Part shown: positions 7,107 to 15,896 of the stretch, one piece after another | Numbering within the stretch: the first letter of the stretch is position 1 | Layout: each line of letters begins with the position of its first letter | NCBI GenBank assembly: GCA_016293845.1 | Contig: JAEDDH010000016.1 | Location: 27,620-91,619, forward strand | Source: Bacteroidales bacterium | Lineage (GTDB): Bacteria; Bacteroidota; Bacteroidia; Bacteroidales; UBA3824 | Direction: 5' to 3' | DNA: 64,000 nt | Program-made: the position numbers and the translations under genes | Notes under the pieces: generated by a model | What the model was told of the DNA's origin: nothing | Databases searched by the model: none | Seen by the model: only the letters and a program-made list of their open reading frames with translations

Positions 7107-8392
7107 AAACATCCAATAGGTACCACATAAACACCATCTTCGCGGCGGTATGCATATTTGCCCACACCTACAAGCACCATCAAAAATGATGGATTGTTCA
7201 TTTTTTCAGTATCAATCTTTTGCGCCAACGTTTTTAAATTATCGGCTGCTGTTGCTATGTGTTCTTCTCCACCCAATTTGATTTCTACTAAACCATATTT
7301 TCCATTTTCGAGATGAATAACGGCATCGCACTCCAAACCATTTTTGTCGCGATAGTGGTACACATTGCCATCAAGAGCGTCTGTGTAAACGCGAAGGTCA
7401 CGTACAGCCATAGTTTCGAGCAAAAGCCCGAATGTATTTAAGTCGTTGAGCAAATCGTCGGGGCTGATTCGAAGGGCAGCCGCCGCAATACTGGAATCCA
7501 CAAAATATCGGGTATCGGATGTCCGTATAGCCGTTTTGCTTCTCAGTTGAGGATTCCAAGCTGGCATATCTTCGATGGTAAAAATTGCTTTCAAAGCATT
7601 TATATACGACGATATAGTGTTGATATTAAGCGAATTGCCATCATTTACCACCATATCGTTGTATATAGTTTCTAATGATGCTTGTGTGCCTTGGTGTCGG
7701 CTCAGGCTGCGCATCAGGAGTTTGGTTCTCTCAGGCGAACGTCTTACACCGTCTGCCCGCGATATGTCAGAATCTTCGCCACTACCAAAACCCACAAGAC
7801 CGTTATAATAAATTGTGGCTTGTGTGAGCGCGGCTTTCTTGCTGCGAGTGTTTGTTGCCATTGGCCATCCACCACGGCAAACTAAAAAGGCAAGTTCCTC
7901 TATGTCGATTGTCGATTCTGCAACTATTTGTTCTGGTTGTTTGAATAATTGTGCGAGGCTTACCTGCCCGCTGCTTTCACCCGATTCCCAAAGGCTCATC
8001 GGACGCATCAAAAGCGGTGTTATACGTCCTGTGCCTGTATGAACTATTTTGCTGCGGTCGGCAGGAACAGCCGAACCTGTTATAATAAACTGACCTAACG
8101 CCCTTCGGTGGTCAACCTCGCCACGTATTGCATCCCAAAGTGTCGGCACCACTTGCCATTCGTCGATGAGTTTAGGCGTGTCGCCTTGCAACAGATAATG
8201 CGGGGTTGTTTTAGCCAACTGTATGTTGCGTGGACCTTCATCGGGGTCCGACATATAAGCGACACTTTTTGCCATCTGTTCGGCTGTTGTTGTTTTGCCA
8301 CACCACTTGCTGCCCACTATCAACACACAGCCGCAGGCATCTAACAAATCACCCAATAACTGGTCTGCAATTCGTATTTTGTATTTGCTCAT
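7097..8392 (-). CDS. ATP-binding protein, AAA-like with DUF4143 C-terminal domain
   Basis: Member of the large bacterial/archaeal ATPase family with an N-terminal P-loop and a DUF4143 domain whose end resembles a nuclease-like fold; the cellular role is unknown. The start MSKYKIRIAD (ATG 8392) was chosen over an ATG 18 codons upstream because the family begins shortly before the P-loop. Walker A is GSKWCGKT at 27-34, and LIDEWQVVPTLWDAIRGEVD forms the Walker B region, followed by FIITGSAVP. Near the C-terminus, CDAVIHLENGKYGLVEIKLG matches the D-x(n)-ExK pattern of PD-(D/E)XK folds. It sits just downstream of the mod gene, separated by a tandem repeat. There is no evidence that it belongs to the restriction system. 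Confidence 0.85.
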   Translation of the reverse strand: MSKYKIRIADQLLGDLLDACGCVLIVGSKWCGKTTTAEQMAKSVAYMSDPDEGPRNIQLAKTTPHYLLQGDTPKLIDEWQVVPTLWDAIRGEVDHRRALGQFIITGSAVPADRSKIVHTGTGRITPLLMRPMSLWESGESSGQVSLAQLFKQPEQIVAESTIDIEELAFLVCRGGWPMATNTRSKKAALTQATIYYNGLVGFGSGEDSDISRADGVRRSPERTKLLMRSLSRHQGTQASLETIYNDMVVNDGNSLNINTISSYINALKAIFTIEDMPAWNPQLRSKTAIRTSDTRYFVDSSIAAAALRISPDDLLNDLNTFGLLLETMAVRDLRVYTDALDGNVYHYRDKNGLECDAVIHLENGKYGLVEIKLGGEEHIATAADNLKTLAQKIDTEKMNNPSFLMVLVGVGKYAYRREDGVYVVPIGCLKN

Positions 8393-8462
8393 AATTGTAG
8401 TTTTTTTAATTTGCGCAAAAATATTGGTAATAAATATATTATGCAAATTTTTAACATTTTTT

Positions 8463-8523
8463 TTAGGTAATTTGGCGCAAATTTATTAGGTGATTTGGCG
8501 CAAATTTGTTAGGTGATTTGGCG
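8463..8523 (-). repeat. 23-bp tandem repeat duplicating the 3' end of mod
   Basis: On the plus strand, two 23-bp units at 8463-8485 and 8486-8508 (TTAGGTGATTTGGCGCAAA plus 4 nt, with one internal difference) abut a partial third copy (8509-8523) that is the last codons and stop of the upstream methyltransferase. Each unit therefore carries a copy of the TAA stop context. It looks like slippage or local duplication at the gene's end. Confidence 0.8.
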
Positions 8524-11127
8524 GTTCATCTCAATCACCTTGCTGGCTTCTTCGCCGAACTGGCTGACTACGCGGACGCAGATTTTGCGTCCGGGACGGT
8601 AGGGAATCGGCTCGGAGCGGTAATCGTAGAGGGTATCCCATATCTCATCGTTGAATTCGAGGCGGAGGGTGCGCTCGGCGTTGCGGCGGGTGAGTTGTGA
8701 CGAAATATTGTTGAGCCCCTTGCGCCACGACTCAAACTCTTTTTTGTCGCCACCGCAGAAATGAATACTACTTGCAACGAAATGTGTGCCGTTGTAGTCG
8801 GAATCCATTTCCCAATAGGCGATGTCTGCCACGGAACGCGGCTTTACAATATCGGTGATTGGATCGTAAATGTCGAGACCACGGATTTCTACGCGGTTGT
8901 CTACCAATGCAATGTCGGGTTCGCCGATTATGACAAATGTGCCATTGTTGCTGCCTTTTTTGAGGAGACCGTCTTGCATAAGGTCGTCGTGCATACGCAC
9001 TTTGCTAACAGTAAACACGCCAAAACGCTGTGTATCAACCTCGTCGGAGGAAACATTATCTTCAAACGAGAATCCGAGTATCACAAGCCACGATGCACCC
9101 TGAGAGGCTTTTGCCATCATTTCTTGTTTGGCTCTCAACACAGCCTGTTTGCTTACAGTGCCGAATTTTGGACCGATATGGAAGTATGCAAGGCGTTCTG
9201 CGCCGTCGCTGTCGGTGTACCAACCTCGTGCATTGAGGTAAGGATTTGAAACTGGTTCGAGACTGTGGAAGAGTGCCTTCTGGTTCTTGTCGCCGTTGAT
9301 GATGCCGCTCGATTGAAGATGCGAAAAAATGCGGTCTTGAAACTCACGGTTTTCGTCTGCCTCGGCGTTGTGTAGTTCGAGACTTTCGGGAGAAAGCACG
9401 TTGAGATTTTGAAGCGTTTCTACTGTGAACGGACCCGAAACGCGCATACGTTTTTTGTCCTCCAAAGGTTGGTCGTAGAGGATTTCTTCGGCGGCGGGTT
9501 CGTTGTTGGCGAGGCTTTTGAGGGTTATGTGAGGTACTTTTTTGTAAACAAAGCCTTGACGGATGTCGTGGCTCTCTTTGTCGAACAATTCATAGTATGG
9601 GAAACCGGCTGTCGTTAAGCGTTTTTTGGCAATATTGAATGCAATGCGGCTTGTGTCGATTGTTATCCAACGACGACCCCATTGCTCGGCAACGTATGCC
9701 GTTGTGCCACTGCCGCAAGTCGGGTCAAGAACCAAATCGCCCGGGTCGGTAGTCATTAGGATGCAACGCTGGATGGTTTTCAAAGAAGATTGAACAACGT
9801 AAATTTTCTCTCCTGTTTGATTTTGACCAACAGTATCAGACCATAACCCTGTTAAAGGTTGTGCTGGAAAATCTTCAAGATATCGAATATAACCTATTCC
9901 ACCTTTTGATGACGAATCAACGCGTCTCAACGAAATTAATCTTTCGATTCCGTCTTTACTTGTTTTCCAACTACCGTGGTTTATAGTATATGTGTTACCT
10001 TCAAAAACAATAGGAAAACGAGCATTGTCGCCACCTGATTGCGACGTTAGATTATCCAAACCATATACTTTTGATCCTTTGGGTCTTTTATCATAATCGA
10101 ACTGACAATTATTACGTTTTTCCCAATCGGCAATAGACATCCGTGTACCATCTGCCAATTCGATTTTTTTATATGCAGAAGCTCCTTCCCCTCCAAATTC
10201 TTTTGGTAAGAACAATTTTCTATATTTCAAATTTTCTTTATTCTTAGCATACCAAATAATGTAATCTGCAACTGATGCTGGGGCTTGCAATTCACCAGGA
10301 CTACCAGCACCAGTGGTTTTCTGATAAATAATCTGACTTACAAAATTCTCACTACCAAACACTTCATCCAATAGCGAGCGCACAAGATGCACGTTATCAT
10401 CAGAAATCTGCACAAACACGCTGCCGGAAGTGGTTAAAAGTTCACGAGCGAGGACAAGGCGGTCGCGGAGGTACGAGAGGTACGAATGTATGCCGAGCTC
10501 CCAAGTGTCGCGAAACGCCTTAATCATTTCGGGCTGACCGGAAAGGTTTTCGTCGTTGTCTTTTACGTCGCGGCTGTTGAGTTTCATCTGCCAATTAGAG
10601 CCGTACTTGATGCCATACGGCGGGTCGATGTAGATGCACTGCACCTTGCCCGCCATATTTTCGCGCTGGAGTAGCGAGTTCATCACAAGGAGGCTGTCGC
10701 CCTGAATAAGGCGGTTTTTCCATTTGTCGGAATGTTGGTAATAGTCGGCAATGCGCTCGTAATCTTGCTCTAAGGTGGTGCGGACGTTGAAGATGTCGTT
10801 GTCGAAAAGGTCGGTTTGCGCCTCGTTTTTGCGTCGCTCGGTAAGTGTGTAAAGGCTGTTGATGAGCATTTCGGGGTTGATGTCCTCGTGAACGTAGAGC
10901 GAGCGGATGTCGATTTGCAACGTTGAATCGTCGTTGGCGTATTTGTTGAGCCAATAGAGTTCGGGGTCGCGTCCACGGTTAAACTCGTGGCGGAAAGTGT
11001 CGTATTTCGCCTTTTCGGTCTGTGGCTGCGGCTCTGTGCCGGCAAGTTCCTGAGTGGGTATGGCGGCGCGTGTTTCGTTTTCGTGGCGGATTGCCTCCAC
11101 GGGTGCGTTTATGGTGTTGGTGCTCAT
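8509..11127 (-). CDS. DNA methyltransferase, Type III-like Mod subunit (N6-adenine/N4-cytosine beta class)
   Basis: Probable modification and specificity subunit of the restriction-modification system with the upstream helicase/nuclease. Motif IV, IDPPYGIKYGSNWQ, has DPPY at 168-171. Motif I, DPTCGSGTTAYVAEQWG, is at about 468-484. This DPPY-before-FxGxG-like order is the beta class typical of Type III Mod. Residues about 255-440 between the motifs should be the target-recognition domain. Their DNA (about 9790-10400) is visibly more AT-rich than the flanks, suggesting exchange. Beyond 500, an extended C-terminal region brings the protein to 872 aa. The ATG overlaps the stop of the res gene (ATGA), so translation is probably coupled. 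Confidence 0.9.
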   Translation of the reverse strand: MSTNTINAPVEAIRHENETRAAIPTQELAGTEPQPQTEKAKYDTFRHEFNRGRDPELYWLNKYANDDSTLQIDIRSLYVHEDINPEMLINSLYTLTERRKNEAQTDLFDNDIFNVRTTLEQDYERIADYYQHSDKWKNRLIQGDSLLVMNSLLQRENMAGKVQCIYIDPPYGIKYGSNWQMKLNSRDVKDNDENLSGQPEMIKAFRDTWELGIHSYLSYLRDRLVLARELLTTSGSVFVQISDDNVHLVRSLLDEVFGSENFVSQIIYQKTTGAGSPGELQAPASVADYIIWYAKNKENLKYRKLFLPKEFGGEGASAYKKIELADGTRMSIADWEKRNNCQFDYDKRPKGSKVYGLDNLTSQSGGDNARFPIVFEGNTYTINHGSWKTSKDGIERLISLRRVDSSSKGGIGYIRYLEDFPAQPLTGLWSDTVGQNQTGEKIYVVQSSLKTIQRCILMTTDPGDLVLDPTCGSGTTAYVAEQWGRRWITIDTSRIAFNIAKKRLTTAGFPYYELFDKESHDIRQGFVYKKVPHITLKSLANNEPAAEEILYDQPLEDKKRMRVSGPFTVETLQNLNVLSPESLELHNAEADENREFQDRIFSHLQSSGIINGDKNQKALFHSLEPVSNPYLNARGWYTDSDGAERLAYFHIGPKFGTVSKQAVLRAKQEMMAKASQGASWLVILGFSFEDNVSSDEVDTQRFGVFTVSKVRMHDDLMQDGLLKKGSNNGTFVIIGEPDIALVDNRVEIRGLDIYDPITDIVKPRSVADIAYWEMDSDYNGTHFVASSIHFCGGDKKEFESWRKGLNNISSQLTRRNAERTLRLEFNDEIWDTLYDYRSEPIPYRPGRKICVRVVSQFGEEASKVIEMNRQIT

Positions 11128-14100
11128 ATCGAATTAATTATGAAGGTTATAGATTGTTTAATGTTGGCGATGTCGGTGATTTCGATGAAATACCATCTGC
11201 CGTATGTTTCGAGATTGTTTGCGGCTGGCAACCAATAGTTTTCGGTGTAGTAGCGTTTCGCATCTTTGTGTCCTATACGGTTGTCGCTAAAACCGCTGAT
11301 TTCGATAATTAGGTTTGCAGTATCGCCACTGTTGGTCTTCACTTTTGCAATAAAATCGGGTGCATAGATATGCTCCTCGCCATCAATGAAATACGGAATC
11401 TTAAAGCCGAGGAAACTGTTTTTTACGTAACATTCCACAGCATCCAATTCTTCGAGCGATTTGGCTGCAATCTGTTCCCAACTATCAGTATCAGCCACCA
11501 CATAATTGACGTGGCTTTTTTTGGTGGCGTAAACAGGTTTGGACGTTTTGCCAAAAACGTGCCGTGTAGAACCTTCTGGATTGTAATAATTGAGTACGGC
11601 GGTAATGCGCTCGTTTTGCTTGTTGGCTTGGCGTATTCCCTCATAAATATTGGCAGAAGTCTTGTCCTGATCCCAAAAGATTACAAGACGGCGCATAAGG
11701 TTTGGGTCGTCGTCGCCGCCAACGATTGCCACCTGCGTATCATACCATTGTTGCACAATGCGTTTGAGCGCACCAAACAGATGAAACTGCCGTCCGTTTT
11801 CGTGGCTGAAATAATAACGGTTGAGCAATCGACGGGTAAGTTCGTAAATCACTTCGTTGTCGCGGAGCGAGCGGTAGTCGCTTTTGAGAATCACGTTGTT
11901 TTCGTTGATGTCTTGCAACGATGTGCCGAGAGTGGTTTCTGTTGGTATTTCGTCGAAACGCAGAGAGAATTTTGGCGTACCATCAAAATCGGCAGTTAGT
12001 TTGCCGTCGGGAGTGTCAGAGCGGTAACTTTCGATATTTGGAAAACGAATTTCCATTATTTCGCGCTCTTTGAGAGCCTTGATAGTAATTGTATCGGTAT
12101 GTCCCGGAGGATTAGTGGAAGTGCCACCTTTGAAATTTTTGAATGGCACACCAATAATGTGGGCATATTCTGGCGGAAATTTTTCCACAACGTCCTTAGT
12201 GCGTTTCGTATCTTGTGGGAGTTCTTCGCCTGTGATGGCATCGTATTTTTTTTGGGTGTAATCCATACGACGGAGCGCACGACCCGCCACCTGTTCGCAC
12301 AAAAGTTGTGATCCAAAAGCCCTTACGCCGCAGACGTGTGTTACTGTGTTGGCATCCCAACCTTCGGTGAGCATCGACACCGACACCACGCATCGGATAT
12401 GTCCGCCGAGTTTACCCGGCTTGCCCACAGTGTTGACCACTTCGCGCAAAATTTCGCCGTCGGGAATACTGTCGGCACTGCCCGCGCCGTTGGTTTTGGC
12501 ATATTCACGTTTGAAATTGGCAATTTCGCTGGCAAAATTTTCCTTGAACTTTGCGTTGATTGTTCCCGACGCATCGTCGATGGCTTCGCTGTCGATGAGC
12601 AAAGTGGGCGGCTTGTCTTTGGGCAAATTGTCGTTGCTGTAATTAGAGAAAATGTCCCAATGTCCTTTTACATAGATAGTATTGCCGTCGGAATCTTTTG
12701 ACTGATAGCCCGCTATGTATTTATAAACCTCATTGCTTACGGCTGTATTATTACATACAACTATAAACACCGGCGGAGTGCTGAACAGGTTGATGCCCGC
12801 CTCGCCATCGGTGCGGATGCCACGGTTGTAATCTTCGTAATCTTTTACAAATTGGTCGAGAGCCATTGTAAGCAAAGGCGGCAATTTTGGAGCGGGAGTC
12901 TGTTCCACTTCTGATTTGCCATTCTCCTTGTCTGCCTTGCGCTGACCTTTCACACCCTTTTTGGGCAGGTCTTTTTTGCAATGCTCGTAGATATTTTTGA
13001 GTTTTGGCTCGGTAAGATCCTGAGAGTTGTCGTAAGTGGGGAGAAAAGGAATTTTTACCAATCCGCTTTCGATAGCGTCCACAAGTCCAAAATCGCTCAC
13101 CACCCACGGGAAAAGCGAATATGCCTCATATCCCGAACCTTTGAGATAATAAGGTGTGGCGGATAGGTCGTAGATGTTGTTGATACGGTATCCGTGGAGT
13201 TTCATCTGCCGGAGCCCCTCAAACCAAACTTTTGCCGCAGCGTTCTGGTCTTCGCCCGAATCTTCGTCAGCCTTTTTGTCGCCACGCGGCATGTAGCAAT
13301 GGTGAGCCTCGTCGTTGATAACGATAAAGCGTTTGGTTTTCATATTTTTGCCAAGCACACGACTAAGCACATTGCTGAAATCTTCCTTGCCATCGCTGCC
13401 GCCCTTTTTGCCATCAAGCGGGCTTGCCTTTTTGCCTTGATATGCCTTAGGCTCCAAGGTATGGTAGTTGGTGATGGTGATACACGAAGACAAACCATCT
13501 ACCCAATGGCGGTGGTTTTGAGGTATGAGAAAACGTTGTGCGTAATAATCTTGGCTGTCGCGATTGCTGGTATCAGGGATTAACACTCCAAGGCGGTCGC
13601 GGATTGTGATACCTGGCGCAACAATCAAAAAATGGTCGGCAAAACGTGTATCCATCGGATACTCTTTTTTGTTGATATAGTGATAAAGAATCAGCATTGC
13701 CATCACCACGGTTTTGCCTGTGCCGGTAGCCATCTTAAATGCAGTGCGCGGCAACACATTGTCGATATTAGACGACATCAATTGTTGACGCTGTTGAAGA
13801 TTGTGCAAAAGGCTGCGCCCCATATTAGGGTCGAGGTCGGCTATCTCGTTGAGATACACGGCAGTTTCCACAGCCTCGCGCTGACAAAAGAAAAGTTTTT
13901 GATAATTGTAACGTTCAGAATTGTTGAACCAAAAATTGAGCAATTCGCGTGTAATTCGGGTGGCACGCGGATAACCATCGTTGCGCCATTTTTTCACCTC
14001 TTGGCGCATAGTGTTGATAAAGGCGGCGTCGGGGTCGTCGCTGTTGTAAAAATCCGAGCCGGCAAAAAGCGTGTTATGCCCCTTGCCCTGTATGCTTGCT

Positions 14101-14312
14101 ATGTTAACCTCCGATTTGAACGGACGTCTGCCCTCCACCTTTTTGTCGTAATTGAGGTTGCCGTCGGCATCGGTGTCGTAATGATACAACGGTTCCTCAT
14201 ACGGATTATTCAGGATAGGGCTGCGGTTATCGTTGTTTTTTTCTTCGATTTCGGCCATATCTGCGCTATGATTGTGGCGTTTTGGCTTATCTGTTTTCGG
14301 CGAAACAGGCAA
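11124..14312 (-). CDS. DEAD/DEAH helicase-nuclease, Type III-like restriction Res subunit
   Basis: ATP-dependent restriction subunit. Walker A is ATGTGKT at 195-201, a DEAH box appears in VINDEAHHCY (about 335), and motifs V-VI lie in SMLTEGWDANTVTHVCGVR and CEQVAGRALRR. The C-terminus has a nuclease-like block with APDFIAKVK then LIIEISG and DAKRYYTENYWLPAANN. The Asp and Glu of a PD-(D/E)XK site are visible, but the usual ExK lysine is Ser here (EIS). I recall related restriction families (BPTD_3080-like) that vary at this position. The start could be ATG 14312 or ATG 14258 (MAEIEEKNND). Translation appears coupled to mod by the ATGA overlap at 11124-11127. Confidence 0.88.
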   Translation of the reverse strand: MPVSPKTDKPKRHNHSADMAEIEEKNNDNRSPILNNPYEEPLYHYDTDADGNLNYDKKVEGRRPFKSEVNIASIQGKGHNTLFAGSDFYNSDDPDAAFINTMRQEVKKWRNDGYPRATRITRELLNFWFNNSERYNYQKLFFCQREAVETAVYLNEIADLDPNMGRSLLHNLQQRQQLMSSNIDNVLPRTAFKMATGTGKTVVMAMLILYHYINKKEYPMDTRFADHFLIVAPGITIRDRLGVLIPDTSNRDSQDYYAQRFLIPQNHRHWVDGLSSCITITNYHTLEPKAYQGKKASPLDGKKGGSDGKEDFSNVLSRVLGKNMKTKRFIVINDEAHHCYMPRGDKKADEDSGEDQNAAAKVWFEGLRQMKLHGYRINNIYDLSATPYYLKGSGYEAYSLFPWVVSDFGLVDAIESGLVKIPFLPTYDNSQDLTEPKLKNIYEHCKKDLPKKGVKGQRKADKENGKSEVEQTPAPKLPPLLTMALDQFVKDYEDYNRGIRTDGEAGINLFSTPPVFIVVCNNTAVSNEVYKYIAGYQSKDSDGNTIYVKGHWDIFSNYSNDNLPKDKPPTLLIDSEAIDDASGTINAKFKENFASEIANFKREYAKTNGAGSADSIPDGEILREVVNTVGKPGKLGGHIRCVVSVSMLTEGWDANTVTHVCGVRAFGSQLLCEQVAGRALRRMDYTQKKYDAITGEELPQDTKRTKDVVEKFPPEYAHIIGVPFKNFKGGTSTNPPGHTDTITIKALKEREIMEIRFPNIESYRSDTPDGKLTADFDGTPKFSLRFDEIPTETTLGTSLQDINENNVILKSDYRSLRDNEVIYELTRRLLNRYYFSHENGRQFHLFGALKRIVQQWYDTQVAIVGGDDDPNLMRRLVIFWDQDKTSANIYEGIRQANKQNERITAVLNYYNPEGSTRHVFGKTSKPVYATKKSHVNYVVADTDSWEQIAAKSLEELDAVECYVKNSFLGFKIPYFIDGEEHIYAPDFIAKVKTNSGDTANLIIEISGFSDNRIGHKDAKRYYTENYWLPAANNLETYGRWYFIEITDIANIKQSITFIINSI

Positions 14313-14325
14313 TACAAAAGGGCAT

Positions 14326-14353
14326 AAAAAAAGTGGACTTGAACATTATCCAC
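14326..14353 (-). terminator. Intrinsic terminator after the 6S-like RNA
   Basis: On the minus strand, GTGGA (14353-14349), an 11-nt loop and TCCAC (14337-14333) are followed by TTTTTTT (14332-14326). It ends the structured RNA 13 nt before the first possible res start codon, so transcripts from the upstream promoter would mostly stop here. Confidence 0.7.
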
Positions 14354-14480
14354 ACTATTAGGCCCTGAGACTGCCTGTTCAAACAGATAAGTCAAGCCCA
14401 CGCAAAAGCGCAGGCATTCACTGACTTATTCGTGTTTGAACATTTTATTAAATATCTCAGGTTTAATAGTGATACCGAAT
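14333..14480 (-). ncRNA. ssrS: 6S-like (SsrS, Bacteroidota type) RNA
   Basis: On the minus strand, two long complementary arms fold into one rod. The outer stem pairs ATCACTATTA..CCTGAGA (14473-14455) with TCTCAGG..TAATAGTG (14370-14353). Then comes an asymmetric internal bubble (TATTTAATAAAAT against AGGCAG). The inner stem pairs GTTCAAACA..ATAAGTCA (14441-14422) with TGACTTAT..TTTGAAC (14394-14377). An 8-bp apical GC-rich hairpin with a TTTT loop (14415-14396) caps it. A long duplex with a central bubble is the signature of 6S RNA, which binds RNA polymerase. A terminator follows directly. The exact 5' end is unknown. Alternatively it could be a leader element of the res-mod operon. Confidence 0.6.
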
Positions 14481-14583
14481 AATAAGCAAACGCTAATGTT
14501 ATAATATGTCGTTAATTATGTTATCTATTTCATTAATACAAAGTTTGTTGTTTAACAAATTGTTTTGTTGCAATAGTGCAATG
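14481..14583 (-). other. Transcribed leader between promoter and 6S-like RNA
   Basis: About 100 nt separate the promoter at 14584-14614 from the 6S-like fold. The segment has no ORF but holds two small hairpins on the minus strand: TTGCA/TGCAA, and TTTGTT/AACAAA with an AAAC loop. It is presumably a precursor 5' region removed by processing. Confidence 0.3.
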
Positions 14584-14614
14584 CAAAGGTAGGAAATAAT
14601 TGGGATTGTGCAAA
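14584..14614 (-). promoter_or_regulatory. Bacteroidota-type promoter reading into the 6S-like RNA and res-mod
   Basis: On the minus strand, TTTG (14614-14611), an exact 19-nt spacer and TACCTTTG (14591-14584) give a full consensus match. The predicted start is near 14577. Confidence 0.7.
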
Positions 14615-14746
14615 AAAAATGTTGCGAAAAAAAGATTGTCAGAGCATCTCGTTAAAAGTGTTGGCTTTATGTTCAAGAAACATAACGTAATAAATTGGCA
14701 AATAAGAAATTTTGCTTATAATATTGATTTTAAATTTATTAAACAA

Positions 14747-14827
14747 GGTTTTGTCATTTTTTACATATTTTTTTGGGGTGATTTTGTCATTTTTTCCATA
14801 AAAAATAAGGGTGATTTTGTCATTTTT
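14747..14827. repeat. Three 33-bp tandem repeats beyond the recF stop
   Basis: TTTTGTCAT recurs at 14749, 14782 and 14815, an exact 33-bp period, within the larger unit GGTGATTTTGTCATTTTT. Read on the minus strand in one frame, the three copies encode KNDKIT-like motifs every 11 residues inside a 74-codon open frame that begins within recF. The repeats start immediately after the recF stop codon. Confidence 0.75.
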
Positions 14828-15893
14828 ACAATTCCACCACCTGACAGACATCGTCACCACCAAACAATTTCCTCATATCCTCTGCCGAAGTATGTGTAAT
14901 GAAAATTTGCTCAAAGCCGCTGCCAAGTATCAGATTTACAATGTTTTTTACACGGACAGAATCGAGTTTGTCAAAAATATCGTCGAGCAGAAGAATGGGC
15001 GATTTGCCGCACTGGCGAAGGTAGATGAATTGGGCAAGTTTGAGGGCGGCGAGAAACGTCTTTTGCTGACCTTGCGAACCGCAGTTTTTGAGGGCGAGCG
15101 AATTGATTTCAAATATCAAATCATCTTTGTGAACGCCCGACGATGTGTATTGAAGTATGCGGTCTTTGTCGACACTCTGCCGTAAGAGGGTCTCCATATC
15201 GGCGTTTTCCAACTGCGAAAAATACTTAATATCAGGCGTTTCGCTGCCGTTGCTTATGGCTTTGTAATATTGTTGAAATTCGGGGGTAAAGGCGTCGATA
15301 AATGCACGGCGTCCCTCATAGAGTTTTTTAGCGTTTGAAATCAAATGCATATCCCACATTTGCAGCATATTAGGGTCAAAAACCGTGTCGGACGATTTGA
15401 GATATTTGTTTCGCTGCATCAATGCTCGATTGTAGTTTTGAAGGGCAGCAAGAAATAGGCTATCATTCTGAGCCACAGCCGAATCCACAAACTTTCGTCG
15501 TTCGCTGCTGCCATCAAAAATGAGCCTTATATCTTGGGGACTGATTATCACAAGCGGAATCAAACCTATATGGTCGGAGATTTTTTCGTACTCTTTGTCG
15601 TTGCGTTTCAGGGTTTTACCTTTTTGACGGTGAAACGACAGCACAATATTCTCGTCCATTCCGTCGATTTCGTAAACGCCGCGCACAGTAAAAAATTCCT
15701 CGCCGTTTAAGATGTTGAGATTATCGGCGGCATTGATAAAACTCTTACTGAAAGAGAGATAGTAAAGCGCGTCGAGAATATTGGTCTTTCCCACGCCGTT
15801 GCTGCCAGTAATGCAGACAATCTTTTTGTTGAACTCAAACTCGCGGCTTTGGTGGTTCTTAAAATTTACAAGTGTCAGCCTTTTAATCTTCAT
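14826..15893 (-). CDS. recF: DNA replication/repair protein RecF
   Basis: SMC-like ATPase that helps load RecA at gaps. The N-terminus MKIKRLTLVNFKNHQSREFE and Walker A GSNGVGKTN (about 30-38) are typical. The ABC signature is GSQGQQKT, and Walker B with the D-loop is LLLDDIFDKLD. At 355 aa it is normal length. It lies 3 bp downstream of dnaX on the same strand, so the two form a replication/repair transcription unit. Confidence 0.95.
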   Translation of the reverse strand: MKIKRLTLVNFKNHQSREFEFNKKIVCITGSNGVGKTNILDALYYLSFSKSFINAADNLNILNGEEFFTVRGVYEIDGMDENIVLSFHRQKGKTLKRNDKEYEKISDHIGLIPLVIISPQDIRLIFDGSSERRKFVDSAVAQNDSLFLAALQNYNRALMQRNKYLKSSDTVFDPNMLQMWDMHLISNAKKLYEGRRAFIDAFTPEFQQYYKAISNGSETPDIKYFSQLENADMETLLRQSVDKDRILQYTSSGVHKDDLIFEINSLALKNCGSQGQQKTFLAALKLAQFIYLRQCGKSPILLLDDIFDKLDSVRVKNIVNLILGSGFEQIFITHTSAEDMRKLFGGDDVCQVVEL

Positions 15894-15896
15894 AGT

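Noticed and set aside
14600..14899. 99-codon plus-strand ORF over the 33-bp repeats
   Set aside because: AT-driven Phe/Ile-rich frame in a repeat region that runs into recF antisense.
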